A stretch of 64,000 nucleotides of DNA from positions 48,183 through 112,182 of the forward strand of contig JAQUIG010000006.1 in NCBI GenBank assembly GCA_028683435.1, read 5' to 3'. Below are positions 1 through 8,580 of this stretch, piece after piece (the stretch's first letter is position 1; each line of letters opens with the position of its first letter). This DNA comes from Desulfuromonadaceae bacterium. Its GTDB lineage: Bacteria; Desulfobacterota; Desulfuromonadia; Geobacterales; Pseudopelobacteraceae. The notes under the pieces were generated by a model. It did not search any database. It saw only the letters and a list, made by a program, of their open reading frames with translations, and was not told where the DNA came from. Made by a program: the position numbers and the translations under genes.

Positions 1-590
1 GAGTTAAAGCCGCGTATCCGTACAAATCCTTGATGACCATCTTTTCTTGCTGTAAACTCCAGTTCCGCAGCGACCTCCAGATCGGTCATACCAATACGGA
101 TAATTTCCCTGGCACGATTATATACCCGATCAACCTGATCGGCGGCGTTCTGCATAAGGTGAATCTCGTAATGAGATTTAATCATCCTTACTTTACGAAT
201 CAACGGAGTGGCGTCAGAAAAGTCGGCGTTCGGGTAAATAGTACGGTATCGTTCAAAGAAGTTTACCGGTAGGACGTCAAGCTCCAAACCGACCCGTTTT
301 GGCTCTGCGTATCCGTACCGAGCCAGAATAGCCGGAATATCCCTCATCGTGTTAAATGGTATCACCTCCTTAAGGCCGGACTCCATCCTGGCCCGCCCGG
401 CATCCTTACGAACCATAAAGAGCGGCTGACCGGAGACAGGAACATACAGGTTCCCGCTCTGGACAGTACCGGTAAAATAAAACAGGTCGGCATTCTGGAC
501 TATTATGACTGCATCCAGTGAGTCCGTTATCATCTGTTCCTGAAGTTTTTTGCAGCGATATTCAAGCTCTATTGCAGGTGTTAAATGCAT
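1..590 (-). CDS. M24-family Xaa-Pro peptidase, partial (3' end beyond left edge)
   Basis: This gene is absent from the ORF track because it runs off the left edge. Translating the minus strand from the ATG at 590, which has GGAGAA about 4 bases upstream, gives an open frame of about 196 residues to base 1. It starts MHLTPAIELEYRCKKLQ and contains DAVIIVQNADLFYFTG and then a stretch like the start of the catalytic fold (RMIKSHYEIHLMQNAADQ, followed by IGMTDLEVAAELE). This is the creatinase N-terminal domain followed by the beginning of the M24 pita-bread domain, as in aminopeptidase P/PepQ-type enzymes that remove residues next to proline. The metal-binding residues would lie beyond the window, so activity cannot be judged. 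It lies 39 bases downstream of the SPFH gene on the same strand and may be co-transcribed with it. Confidence 0.85.
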   Translation of the reverse strand, partial: MHLTPAIELEYRCKKLQEQMITDSLDAVIIVQNADLFYFTGTVQSGNLYVPVSGQPLFMVRKDAGRARMESGLKEVIPFNTMRDIPAILARYGYAEPKRVGLELDVLPVNFFERYRTIYPNADFSDATPLIRKVRMIKSHYEIHLMQNAADQVDRVYNRAREIIRIGMTDLEVAAELEFTARKDGHQGFVRIRGFN

Positions 591-629
591 CAAATTCTCC
601 TATTAATTACAGTACATTTCAGTATCCCT

Positions 630-1733
630 TTAACCTGGCGGAACCGGCGGCAGCACAAATCCAAACAGCAGATCCAGCTCGTGCTGCTGCCCGACAGCAA
701 TCCAGGCGGGAAACCCCTGCTTCCAGACCAGTGACTCGCGAGTTAACTGCCCTGAATGTGCCATCTTCCGCATAGCGGACAGGTCGTATGGACCCGACTG
801 CCTGCCGTCCAGAGCAACATAAAACTGTCCATCCGCAGGTAATGGCGGCGGAAGCGGCAAGCGAACCGGAGGAGTATTACCGGCCATGGCACCTGCTATC
901 TGCCCCCCCATGCCAAACCCCATTCCGACGCCTACACCAGCCGCAGCCAGTCCACCCGGATTATTGGCCGCATCGCGAATAGCACTGGCGGTTTCATACT
1001 GGGTATAACTCTGCATATCTCCAATAATTCGCATGGCGCCGGCTTTGTCAATGGCTTTCTCAACCTCCTCAGGCAATCCGATATCCTGAACCTGTACTTC
1101 AACCAGATCGAGGCCTAAACTTTCAAAAGCCGGCACTATCCTGCTTTTGAGCGTTTCACCCAGTTGAACCACCTTGCTTTCGAGGTCGATGATCGGTATG
1201 CCAGCCTCCGGCATAACCTCCTTAATACGGGTGCCGATCTTGCCGCGTAGATTATCTTCAATCGATCCAGTTGAAAATGTGCCGTCGGTGCCGACAACTT
1301 CACGGATAAAAAGCTCAGGAGTCTTTATTTTGATCGAATACAGCCCATAAGCCGTGACCCGCACCACTCCGAACTCCGGATCGCGCATAGTACAGGGGCC
1401 TGGTGTACCCCACTTCAGATTTGTGAATTGACGGGTGCTGCAAAAGTATATTTCAGCCTTGAAAGGGCTTTCAAACCCATATTTCCACGCCTGCAATGTT
1501 GCCAGAACCGGCAGGTTTGCCGTTTCAAGGGTATAGGTGCCAGGCTTGAAAACATCCGCCAGATGCCCTTCATGTATGAACACCGCCACCTGTCCCTCGC
1601 GCACGACCAGCTTGGCATGATGCTTTATCTCGTTGTTATAGCGTTCAAAACGGTAAACAAGCGTATCATCGGAGTCGTCCAGCCATTGGATTATATCCAG
1701 TAATTCACCTTTCACCTTATTAATAAACCCCAT
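630..1733 (-). CDS. SPFH-domain protein with C-terminal GYF_2-like domain
   Basis: About 367 residues. The track ORF begins at 1787, but the ATG at 1733 (MGFINKVKGELLDII) has AGAGGA about 6 bases upstream and is the better start. The N-terminal two thirds resemble the bacterial SPFH (stomatin/prohibitin-like) virion-core-like family: a short amphipathic start, GQVAVFIHEGHLADVF, and the long helical region EVMPEAGIPIIDLESKVVQ. A Gly/Ala/Met-rich segment (about residues 270-300) is followed by a C-terminal GYF_2-like fold (about 312-365: FYVALDGRQSGPYDLSAM, then W-x6-W spacing). Such proteins are thought to form membrane-associated scaffolds and the GYF_2 module is a likely protein-binding tail; substrates are unknown. 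There is no predicted signal peptide. It is followed by the M24 peptidase on the same strand. Confidence 0.8.
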   Translation of the reverse strand: MGFINKVKGELLDIIQWLDDSDDTLVYRFERYNNEIKHHAKLVVREGQVAVFIHEGHLADVFKPGTYTLETANLPVLATLQAWKYGFESPFKAEIYFCSTRQFTNLKWGTPGPCTMRDPEFGVVRVTAYGLYSIKIKTPELFIREVVGTDGTFSTGSIEDNLRGKIGTRIKEVMPEAGIPIIDLESKVVQLGETLKSRIVPAFESLGLDLVEVQVQDIGLPEEVEKAIDKAGAMRIIGDMQSYTQYETASAIRDAANNPGGLAAAGVGVGMGFGMGGQIAGAMAGNTPPVRLPLPPPLPADGQFYVALDGRQSGPYDLSAMRKMAHSGQLTRESLVWKQGFPAWIAVGQQHELDLLFGFVLPPVPPG

Positions 1734-1945
1734 AAGCATCCTCTGTTTCAAATGTATATTCATGTTCAGCGGCCAAGAGTGGATCAATTATAAACAAGTT
1801 ATTACAGGATGCAAGCGATGCAATAAATTTGAAACATTTTTAGCACACCACAGCAAACGATTGACCGACAACTGCAAATTGTCTAGTATCGACTCCCCGA
1901 TGCAGGATGATCAACTCCAACTCTCTTACGGCGGTACCATATTTA

Positions 1946-3346
1946 ATGCATGCCTATCCCTATACCATAACAATCTCTTCCGAAAAAGGGGGCGTCGGCA
2001 AGACAACCCTCGCAACCAATCTGGCAATCTATCTCAAAGCGATGCGCGAGGATCTCCCGGTAACAATATTATCCTTTGACAACCACTTCACAATTGACAA
2101 GATGTTCGAATTAAAAAAACGTCATGGGGAAACTCCCGATGTCCATGCCCTTCTGATGGGTGCAAAAGCAAGCGAAGTCGTTCAGACCGGGCAGTATGGA
2201 GTCGGCTTTATCCGTTCTTCAACAGAACTTGGCGATATCCACGAACGCTTCAAAGGACCGATGACCCTGACCCGGATGCTGGCTGAGTCCGGCATCTCAG
2301 GCATCGTGATCATCGATACGCGCCCTGATCTTAACATCCTGACCCAGAATGCCCTGTATGCCGCCGACCGGGTGCTGATTCCGGTCAAGGATCTACCCAG
2401 CCTTGAAAACTGCAAAAACATTTTTTCCCTGTTCGACCAGCGTGGCATCGACAAAAAGTCACTGGCATTGATCCCCTGCCTGATCGACGAGCGTATAAAG
2501 TTTGAGGGGATATTCAAGGATCAGAAAACGCTCCTGCGTGCAATCGCAGTTAATCTCGGCTATCGTTGCCTGGATTCGTATATTTCAAAAAGCCCGAAAG
2601 TCGAGAGCCTGAATACAAATCCGGATGGTAAAATATATCCGATCCTGACCCACGCCCGCGGCACTGAAGTTCATGGCCAGTTCATGGAAATAACCCGTGA
2701 CATCCTCAGAAGCGTCGATGCGACGAAAGAAACCAGGGCGTGCCTTTATCACACCTGGCTGCTAGAAAAGGAGGCGGGCAAGAAGGAATCATATCTGGCC
2801 CGGCTTGAAGGTTTGGCGGAGCGCTGCCTGATCTGCGGCGCTGTACTGGCAGAACACAGCAATGACCGCAGCTTCTATTTTGAAACGTCTGATCGTTCCG
2901 CCCGCGGTTTCCTGCATGGAAACTGTGTCAGCAGCATGCTCTGTTCGACACTTTATGGCCTAGAGGAAAACGACCCGGCATTCGCTGCGGCCAGGACCCT
3001 GGTTGCCGACAAGGCCGCGAGAGTCGTGTCACTACTGTTGCCACGGATCAGTCCGGAAACATGCAGGCTTGATTATCGTCAGTTCAGCATGACCGGAGAG
3101 CAGCTGCTCCAGAAGAATGTACAAATGCAGGGGTTTGATGCCGGAGAATTCAACGGTGTACACGATCGTTTATATCTGCTGTTAAACGAGGCTCTGGCAG
3201 GTTTTGAAGGCGCCTTACGGAAAGAGAGTTGGCTTTCAGTGTATCCGGTGGACCCGGACAAACCTGAGGCCGTTCTGCATGAAGAGTCGTACAAAAATAT
3301 TTCCCGGTTGCAGAAGCAGCTTGCTGAAGAAATTTCGGCTATCTGA
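1946..3346 (+). CDS. Orphan ParA/MinD-like ATPase with cysteine-containing C-terminal domain
   Basis: About 466 residues from the ATG at 1946; the track starts at 1907, and neither site has a strong RBS. I prefer 1946 because the deviant Walker A motif (SEKGGVGKTTLATN) then sits near the N terminus as is usual for the family. IVIIDTRPDLNILTQNAL is the switch/Walker B region. Residues about 1-240 are a ParA/Soj-type ATPase. The remaining half is not a known ParA tail: it has ERCLICGAVL followed by FLHGNCVSSML, a CxxC plus HxxC arrangement that could bind zinc, and a helical end. No ParB-like gene is next to it, so it is unlikely to be the chromosome partition ATPase; positioning of another cargo is possible. 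Its 3' end overlaps the convergent yibQ-like gene by 8 bases. Confidence 0.75.
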   Translation: MHAYPYTITISSEKGGVGKTTLATNLAIYLKAMREDLPVTILSFDNHFTIDKMFELKKRHGETPDVHALLMGAKASEVVQTGQYGVGFIRSSTELGDIHERFKGPMTLTRMLAESGISGIVIIDTRPDLNILTQNALYAADRVLIPVKDLPSLENCKNIFSLFDQRGIDKKSLALIPCLIDERIKFEGIFKDQKTLLRAIAVNLGYRCLDSYISKSPKVESLNTNPDGKIYPILTHARGTEVHGQFMEITRDILRSVDATKETRACLYHTWLLEKEAGKKESYLARLEGLAERCLICGAVLAEHSNDRSFYFETSDRSARGFLHGNCVSSMLCSTLYGLEENDPAFAAARTLVADKAARVVSLLLPRISPETCRLDYRQFSMTGEQLLQKNVQMQGFDAGEFNGVHDRLYLLLNEALAGFEGALRKESWLSVYPVDPDKPEAVLHEESYKNISRLQKQLAEEISAI

Positions 3347-4310
3347 CGAGCTGTGACGCCGGGACCAACCGCACACCTTGGCCGGCAAGTGCAGGCAGTG
3401 ACGCTGCAAGGGTTGCGATCGTGGCTGGATGTGGATGGCAGATGGCTATTGCCGAACCGTTTTTCCTGGCCAGCCTGACAGCCTGATTGAGCTGGCCAAG
3501 AATGTAGCTCCGCTCCTGTTCGTTATCAAGAAAGACATTCCGCCGTGCCGACCTTATACCTATTCGCTGTGCTACCCTCAAACCTGTGCTATCCGCTGAC
3601 GTTACGCTGTCGATAAAAAACAGATTTTTCCCCTTCAAGGTCTGAAGCGTAGTCGCCATCTGTTCTTCATGTTCGGTAAATTCCGAACCCATATGATTAT
3701 TGACTCCTACCGCCCCAGGAAATTGCTGTATGAACCCTGCCACCCGATTCTGCAAATCATCGTCACTCATGGCGACAAGAAGGCCATTTGCTTCCAGACG
3801 TTTTGCCGGCCATCCCTTCGGCTGCATCGGAATATGGATCATCGTTTCAATATTTTTTGTGGCCGCATAGGCCGCTACCTCCTTGTCGGCCGGTAACCCC
3901 GGTATGATTGCAAAAGTCAGCGGCACTTTGATTGCTGCCAGCGTACTGGCTTCTGACAAACGGCTACCCATATCATCGATAATTATCGCCAAGCGTCCAG
4001 AGGTACCGCCCACCGACCCTCGTTTTTCAGTTTCATGAATTGCAGGCGCCGGATAATCGTACTGATTACCGTGTAGAGGCGGGGAAACGGCTGACTTCTC
4101 CGAAATGGCAGCCTGCGGAATGTGTGCGTCGGGGATGCCCGGCGTAACATGTGAAAGTTCCGGTTTTCCGTGTGTCACACTCGTTTTTGTGGCAGGAGAG
4201 AAAAGAACATAGCCGCCAACTGCTATGGCAATCAGAAACAGCATCACCAGCGCAGCCACCCGGGATCCGGATGGCTGCTTTCGGGATTTCTTTTTGGCGG
4301 GAACGGCCAT
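3339..4310 (-). CDS. Divergent polysaccharide deacetylase family protein (YibQ/DUF610-like)
   Basis: 323 residues. A basic N terminus (AKKKSRKQPSGSR) is followed by one membrane segment (about 19-38, ALVMLFLIAIAVGGYVLF), a low-complexity linker, and from about residue 105 the divergent deacetylase domain: LAIIIDDMGSR, LTFAIIPGLP, GVNNHMGSEFT, FFIDSVTSADS and ICHPHPATIATL. The Asp-Asp pair and histidines match the NodB-like fold family. YibQ-type proteins commonly lie next to the EnvC-CtpA genes, as here, and are presumed to act on cell-wall or envelope glycans in the periplasm; the substrate is not established. It is the last gene of the minus-strand array and lies 41 bases after ctpA. Confidence 0.88.
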   Translation of the reverse strand: MAVPAKKKSRKQPSGSRVAALVMLFLIAIAVGGYVLFSPATKTSVTHGKPELSHVTPGIPDAHIPQAAISEKSAVSPPLHGNQYDYPAPAIHETEKRGSVGGTSGRLAIIIDDMGSRLSEASTLAAIKVPLTFAIIPGLPADKEVAAYAATKNIETMIHIPMQPKGWPAKRLEANGLLVAMSDDDLQNRVAGFIQQFPGAVGVNNHMGSEFTEHEEQMATTLQTLKGKNLFFIDSVTSADSTGLRVAQRIGIRSARRNVFLDNEQERSYILGQLNQAVRLARKNGSAIAICHPHPATIATLAASLPALAGQGVRLVPASQLVR

Positions 4311-4351
4311 TATTTATCCGCTACCATTATGGCGCAATTTCCGATAATCAT

Positions 4352-5737
4352 TTAATATTTATCACTCCCCATTGCCTTGATGAGCTCCCACCCCTTAAGC
4401 AGATCCAGAGCTCTCAGCACCTGATAATCATTTTTCAAATTCTCTTCCATTTTTTGCGGAATATTCTCAGTTTTTTCAATTTTCTCATCTTTTTTATCGA
4501 TCTTCTTCTCATCTTTTTTTACATCATCAACTCCTGGTTTGTCTTCACTTTCAAAATGGTTCTCTAGATCTTTTTCGCTAAGATGCATTGCATCTTTTTT
4601 ACCGGTTGTTTTCGGCAGTTCGACCGCTTCGACCGTAATATCAGGCGTTATACCTTTTGCCTGAATTGAGCGTCCCTTGGGAGTGTAGTAACGGGCGGTT
4701 GTCAAACGGAGTCCAGAATCATCAGACAGTGGAATAATGGTCTGTACCGACCCCTTACCAAAGCTCTGGGTCCCGAGAATAATGGCACGTTTATGGTCCT
4801 GCAGGGCTCCGGCAACGATCTCAGAAGCGCTGGCGCTGCCGCCGTTGATCAAGACAACGATCGGATAATTGGGCTCTTTACCACCTTTATTGGCAGTAAA
4901 CTGCATTTTTGAGTCTTTTTCGCGGCCTTCGGTATAGACGATCATCTGCCCGTCCGGAACAAAATGATCGGCAACCTTGACCGCCTGATCAAGCAGACCT
5001 CCCGGATCGTTGCGCATATCAAGCACCAGACCTTTAAGCTCGCCCTTGTATTCTCCCTTCATGGTCTTAAGGGCCTTCAACAGGTCATTATCGGTTTTTT
5101 CCTGAAACTGGGCAATGCGCACATAACCATAGCCGCCATCCATAAGGTTGAACCGAACGCTCTTGACCTGAATGATATCCCGGACTATCGGGAAATCTTT
5201 CGGCTTATCGAATCCCCCACGCATGATGGTCAGGATGACCTTGGACCCCTTTTGTCCCCGCATACGCTTGACAGCGTCATTGATATTCAAATCCTTGGTG
5301 AATTTGTCGTCTATTTTGAGAATCATGTCACCGGCCTTGATCCCTGCCTTAAATGCAGGTGTATCCTCGATCGGAGAAATAACGGTCAGAACTCCGTCCT
5401 TGACGGATATTTCGATCCCCAGTCCGCCAAAAGCACCCTTAGTATCAATTTTCATCTCTTTATAGGTATCGGGCGGCATAAACGAGCTATGCGGGTCGAG
5501 CGAAGAAAGCATGCCGTTAATAGCACCGTATATCAGCTTTTTGGTATCGACTTCTTCAACGTAACTCTTCTTGACAATCGCCATGACATCCGTAAAGAGT
5601 TCGATAGATTCGTAATCGCTCCCCTTCCCTTCTGCCGAACTGCGACGCTGGGAGCTGATGATAAAGATGGACAAAAATGCCACAACTACTGCGAAACCAA
5701 CGACTATTCTTGTTTTTTTGCTGCCTGGTGTACTCAT
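4352..5737 (-). CDS. ctpA: C-terminal processing peptidase, S41 family (CtpA)
   Basis: 461 residues with a GGAGGAA RBS before ATG 5737. One N-terminal membrane anchor (about 10-28) places the rest in the periplasm. A PDZ domain (about 95-180, GAFGGLGIEISVKDG to MRGQKGSKV) precedes the S41 protease core: VLDMRNDPGG, the catalytic serine region GGSASASEIVAGAL, and the catalytic lysine in FGKGSVQ. The C-terminal tail (about 390-435) is strongly charged (KKDEKKIDKKDEKIEKTE), unusual but consistent with a flexible extension. CtpA proteases degrade or trim periplasmic proteins from the C terminus, including peptidoglycan hydrolases in some bacteria. Being next to the EnvC-like gene suggests control of cell-wall cleavage during division; that link is inference. 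Confidence 0.95.
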   Translation of the reverse strand: MSTPGSKKTRIVVGFAVVVAFLSIFIISSQRRSSAEGKGSDYESIELFTDVMAIVKKSYVEEVDTKKLIYGAINGMLSSLDPHSSFMPPDTYKEMKIDTKGAFGGLGIEISVKDGVLTVISPIEDTPAFKAGIKAGDMILKIDDKFTKDLNINDAVKRMRGQKGSKVILTIMRGGFDKPKDFPIVRDIIQVKSVRFNLMDGGYGYVRIAQFQEKTDNDLLKALKTMKGEYKGELKGLVLDMRNDPGGLLDQAVKVADHFVPDGQMIVYTEGREKDSKMQFTANKGGKEPNYPIVVLINGGSASASEIVAGALQDHKRAIILGTQSFGKGSVQTIIPLSDDSGLRLTTARYYTPKGRSIQAKGITPDITVEAVELPKTTGKKDAMHLSEKDLENHFESEDKPGVDDVKKDEKKIDKKDEKIEKTENIPQKMEENLKNDYQVLRALDLLKGWELIKAMGSDKY

Positions 5738-5774
5738 TTGTTTCCTCCAGATATATTGATGCTTCTATTGCCGA

Positions 5775-6959
5775 TTATCGAACCCATCCGGCAGGGTCTA
5801 CCGGCTTACCCTGATGCCGAATTTCAAAATACAGCATATTACCCTTGGTTGAATCAACATCACCCACAGATCCGATTGTTTCATGCCGTGCCACCTCGGC
5901 TCCAACTTTTTTTGAAAGCCTGGATGCGTGGGCATACAGGGTGAAATAACCGCCCCCATGGTCTACCACCATCATATTACCAAAACCTTTGAAATAATCG
6001 GCAAAAATAACAGTGCCTTCATAAACTGCCTTGATCTCGGTTCCGGATGGAGCAGAAATTGACAGCCCTTTACTGAAGGTATACGAATTAAATTCCGGGT
6101 GTTTATGCTTTCCATATGATTCAATAATTTCGCCGCGAACCGGAAGATTCATACGCCCTTTTTGTGAAGCAAAGCCGCGATCGGGGACCGGTGGCAATTC
6201 TGCAAGCGGTTTAAGCCCGGCTCCAGGCTTTGTATGGCGTGAGGATGCTCTGCGACGACTTAGAGCATTCAGCCGGTTAATCATAACCTGCAGCTTGGAG
6301 GCGTTGACCTGCAATTCCTTTAATGAAGACTCATAACCCTTGCGATCCAGGCGCACCTTGCCAAGATAGGCGGATTTTTTGCTCTTTTCCTTTTCTATCT
6401 CACGTTTTTTTTGCTCGATACCGGTCTTGATGCGTGCTTTTTTTAACGCATCACTTTCAAGATCCGCCTTTAGACCCTTAAGTTGATCAATTTTCTGATT
6501 ATATTCAAGAAAAATCCGCTTGTCGTTTTCAATAATTGATCTCATGTAGCGTATATTTTCGGCAAGTTGAGGAAACGACTCTGCCGAAAAGAACATCCGC
6601 AAGGCGCCAAGCTCACCCGCTTTATATAATGAAGACAAGCGTTGTTCGATCTTCACCCGTTTACGACCTGCTTCTTCAGATACCTTGCTAATCTCGCGCC
6701 CGGTGCGGTCAAGATTCAACTCAACGTCGCTCAGATCACGGTTCAGCCGGCCAAGATCAGATTCTTTCTGTTCAAGATTTCGCAGGATCCCCCGCAACTC
6801 GGTTGAAATCACCGCTTCGACCTTGCGGGTCTTGGTAATGAGTTGTTTTTGAGCCTTGATCTCCCGTTTAACACCACTTAATTCATCTTTGGGGTTTTGA
6901 GCAAAAGTCAGGGAAGCGACCACCATCACCAGAGCACATATAGCTGCAGTTCTCTTCAT
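5775..6959 (-). CDS. envC: EnvC-like murein hydrolase activator (coiled coil plus degenerate LytM)
   Basis: 394 residues. A signal peptide (MKRTAAICALVMVVASLTFA) leads to a long coiled coil (about 25-245, rich in K/E/L heptads) and a C-terminal LytM/M23 domain (about 275-394). The usual zinc ligands of active M23 enzymes are not all present: the HxxxxxxxD site is replaced around SKGLSISAPSGTEIKA, with Ser where the Asp ligand is expected, and LYAHASRL and YFEIRHQG remain. This resembles E. coli EnvC, which does not cut murein itself but activates amidases and is docked by FtsX. The gene lies directly after ftsE and ftsX, 3 bases after the ftsX stop, matching that partnership. It is therefore likely to be an activator rather than an endopeptidase. 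Confidence 0.9.
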   Translation of the reverse strand: MKRTAAICALVMVVASLTFAQNPKDELSGVKREIKAQKQLITKTRKVEAVISTELRGILRNLEQKESDLGRLNRDLSDVELNLDRTGREISKVSEEAGRKRVKIEQRLSSLYKAGELGALRMFFSAESFPQLAENIRYMRSIIENDKRIFLEYNQKIDQLKGLKADLESDALKKARIKTGIEQKKREIEKEKSKKSAYLGKVRLDRKGYESSLKELQVNASKLQVMINRLNALSRRRASSRHTKPGAGLKPLAELPPVPDRGFASQKGRMNLPVRGEIIESYGKHKHPEFNSYTFSKGLSISAPSGTEIKAVYEGTVIFADYFKGFGNMMVVDHGGGYFTLYAHASRLSKKVGAEVARHETIGSVGDVDSTKGNMLYFEIRHQGKPVDPAGWVR

Positions 6960-6962
6960 CAG

Positions 6963-7931
6963 TTACACATTAATAAAACGCTTCAGCGAAGTAAGACTAC
7001 CGAGGAACCCGAGCATGGTACCTGCCAGTAGCAATCCGGCAATGTGCTCTATTGACAGAAAACTCAATCCTGAAGAGGCAGGATTGAAGGTAAGGAAACT
7101 TCCTGCATTTTGTAGAAACCCTTCATACAGACCAAACAGCAGAGCAAGGGAAAGAACCGAACCAACCAGACCCTGTATCAATCCCTCCAGAAGAAAAGGG
7201 GCCTTGATGAAAAAACGCGTCGCCCCGACAAGAGCCATGACCTCCAATTCGTCCCGGCGGGAGTAAATGGTGAGCTTGATCGTATTTGAAACAATGAAGA
7301 TCGCTGCAATCACCAGAAATCCACCCAATAGAATACCGAGAAGTCTCATAAAATTTAAAAACGAGTTAAAGCGGCGTACCCATTCTTCACCATACTGAAC
7401 CTCGGTAATACCGGGAATCCGTTTTAACTCCACAACAAAATTTTCAACTGAGGCCGTATCACGATGGGAACGCTTAAGAGCAATCTCGAACGAAGTGGGA
7501 AGTACCTCGGGGCGTATTCCTTCAAGCAGAGCTTCCTGACCTTGCAAACGAATTTTAAATCGCTTTAGGGCTTCATCTCTCGTCACGTAACTGACGCGGG
7601 ACACCCCGGACAGTGCAGATATTTTCTCACGAAATGCACTCTGATCCTGGCTTGTCAGCTCCTTGTCAAAATAGACGGTTACCTGCACCCGCTCGCTCCA
7701 GCTTTCGGTAGCACTTTCAAGATTGACAAAGACAAGCATAAAGAGGGAAACGATCAGCAGTGCCAGGGTGATCGTACCAACTGTTACGACATTAACAAAA
7801 ATATTTTGACGGATATTGTTTACAGCCCGAGAAAGGAAGAATCCGGCTCTGCCGCCAAAACCATCACCTGCAAGCGTGGGACGCTTAAAGGGTTTGATGG
7901 TCGCTGGCTGTTTCTTTTTCCATTTGTTCAA
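6963..7931 (-). CDS. ftsX: Cell division protein FtsX
   Basis: 322 residues. The start is a TTG at 7931 with AAGGGG about 8 bases upstream, overlapping the 3' end of ftsE by 47 bases. Topology is that of FtsX: cytoplasmic N terminus, membrane segment about 37-65 (VNVVTVGTITLALLIVSLFML), a periplasmic domain of about 110 residues (VQVTVYFDKELTSQDQ to RRFNSFL), then three C-terminal membrane segments (LLGILLGGFLVIAAIFIVSN and two more). FtsX with FtsE forms a type VII ABC mechanotransmission complex that activates a periplasmic murein hydrolase activator, here probably the downstream EnvC-like protein, at the division septum. Confidence 0.95.
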   Translation of the reverse strand: MNKWKKKQPATIKPFKRPTLAGDGFGGRAGFFLSRAVNNIRQNIFVNVVTVGTITLALLIVSLFMLVFVNLESATESWSERVQVTVYFDKELTSQDQSAFREKISALSGVSRVSYVTRDEALKRFKIRLQGQEALLEGIRPEVLPTSFEIALKRSHRDTASVENFVVELKRIPGITEVQYGEEWVRRFNSFLNFMRLLGILLGGFLVIAAIFIVSNTIKLTIYSRRDELEVMALVGATRFFIKAPFLLEGLIQGLVGSVLSLALLFGLYEGFLQNAGSFLTFNPASSGLSFLSIEHIAGLLLAGTMLGFLGSLTSLKRFINV

Positions 7932-8577
7932 CGATTTCCCCTTTATTTAATGTTACCAAGCGTTTATGACCCTGTTCAATCAGACGACGGTCGTGAGTCG
8001 CAACGATCACCGTTGTGCCGCGAATGTTTGCATCTTTGAATATATTGAGAATCTGGTTTTTGTTGGCATCATCCAGGTTTCCGGTCGGCTCGTCCGCAAG
8101 CAGGATTTTCGGATCATTGACCAGAGCCCGGGCCAAAGCCACCCGCTGCTGTTCACCACCGGAAAGACGCTGTGTAGCAAGATTGTATTTGGATTCAATC
8201 CCCATCTGTTTGAGAATGTGCATGGTTTTCTTGCCTATATCCGCCCTGCCCCACCCCAACACTTCCAGCGCTATGGATACATTTTCAAATACGGTGCGAT
8301 TTTGCAGCAGTTTGAAGTCCTGAAAAACAACTCCGATCGAGCGGCGCAGCAGAGGAATCTGAGATCTGGAGATACGGGTTATATTCTGCCCATCGATCAG
8401 AACCTGGCCGCTATTCGGAGTAAGTGCACCATAGAGCAGGCGCAACAGAGACGTTTTTCCAGCACCAGAAGGTCCGGTGAGAAAGACGAACTCCCCCTTG
8501 CCGATGTTAAGATCGATATTATTGAGCGCCGAAGCATCCTGTTGGTATGCAAGTGACACGTTATGCAGCTGAATCAT
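7885..8577 (-). CDS. ftsE: Cell division ATP-binding protein FtsE
   Basis: 230 residues, ABC ATPase. Walker [17 protein letters not shown] (about 35-50), Q-loop in VFQDFKLLQ, signature [15 protein letters not shown] (about 138-152), Walker [13 protein letters not shown] (about 157-168) and the H-loop in [10 protein letters not shown]. The sequence [13 protein letters not shown] and the short length are typical of FtsE. It starts 3 bases after the stop of the pseudopilin gene and overlaps ftsX. It energises FtsX. Its position inside a secretion/pilus operon, rather than near rpoH/ftsY as in enterobacteria, is a feature of this lineage or of this array. Confidence 0.96.
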   Translation of the reverse strand: MIQLHNVSLAYQQDASALNNIDLNIGKGEFVFLTGPSGAGKTSLLRLLYGALTPNSGQVLIDGQNITRISRSQIPLLRRSIGVVFQDFKLLQNRTVFENVSIALEVLGWGRADIGKKTMHILKQMGIESKYNLATQRLSGGEQQRVALARALVNDPKILLADEPTGNLDDANKNQILNIFKDANIRGTTVIVATHDRRLIEQGHKRLVTLNKGEIVEQMEKETASDHQTL

Positions 8578-8580
8578 AGA

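Noticed and set aside
4964-5944. 326-residue plus-strand ORF opposite ctpA and envC
   Set aside because: Shadow of the minus-strand genes; no RBS or family, and ctpA and envC are certain.
5775-6959. Active M23 murein endopeptidase
   Set aside because: A key zinc ligand is replaced by Ser, as in EnvC, and the gene is next to ftsEX.
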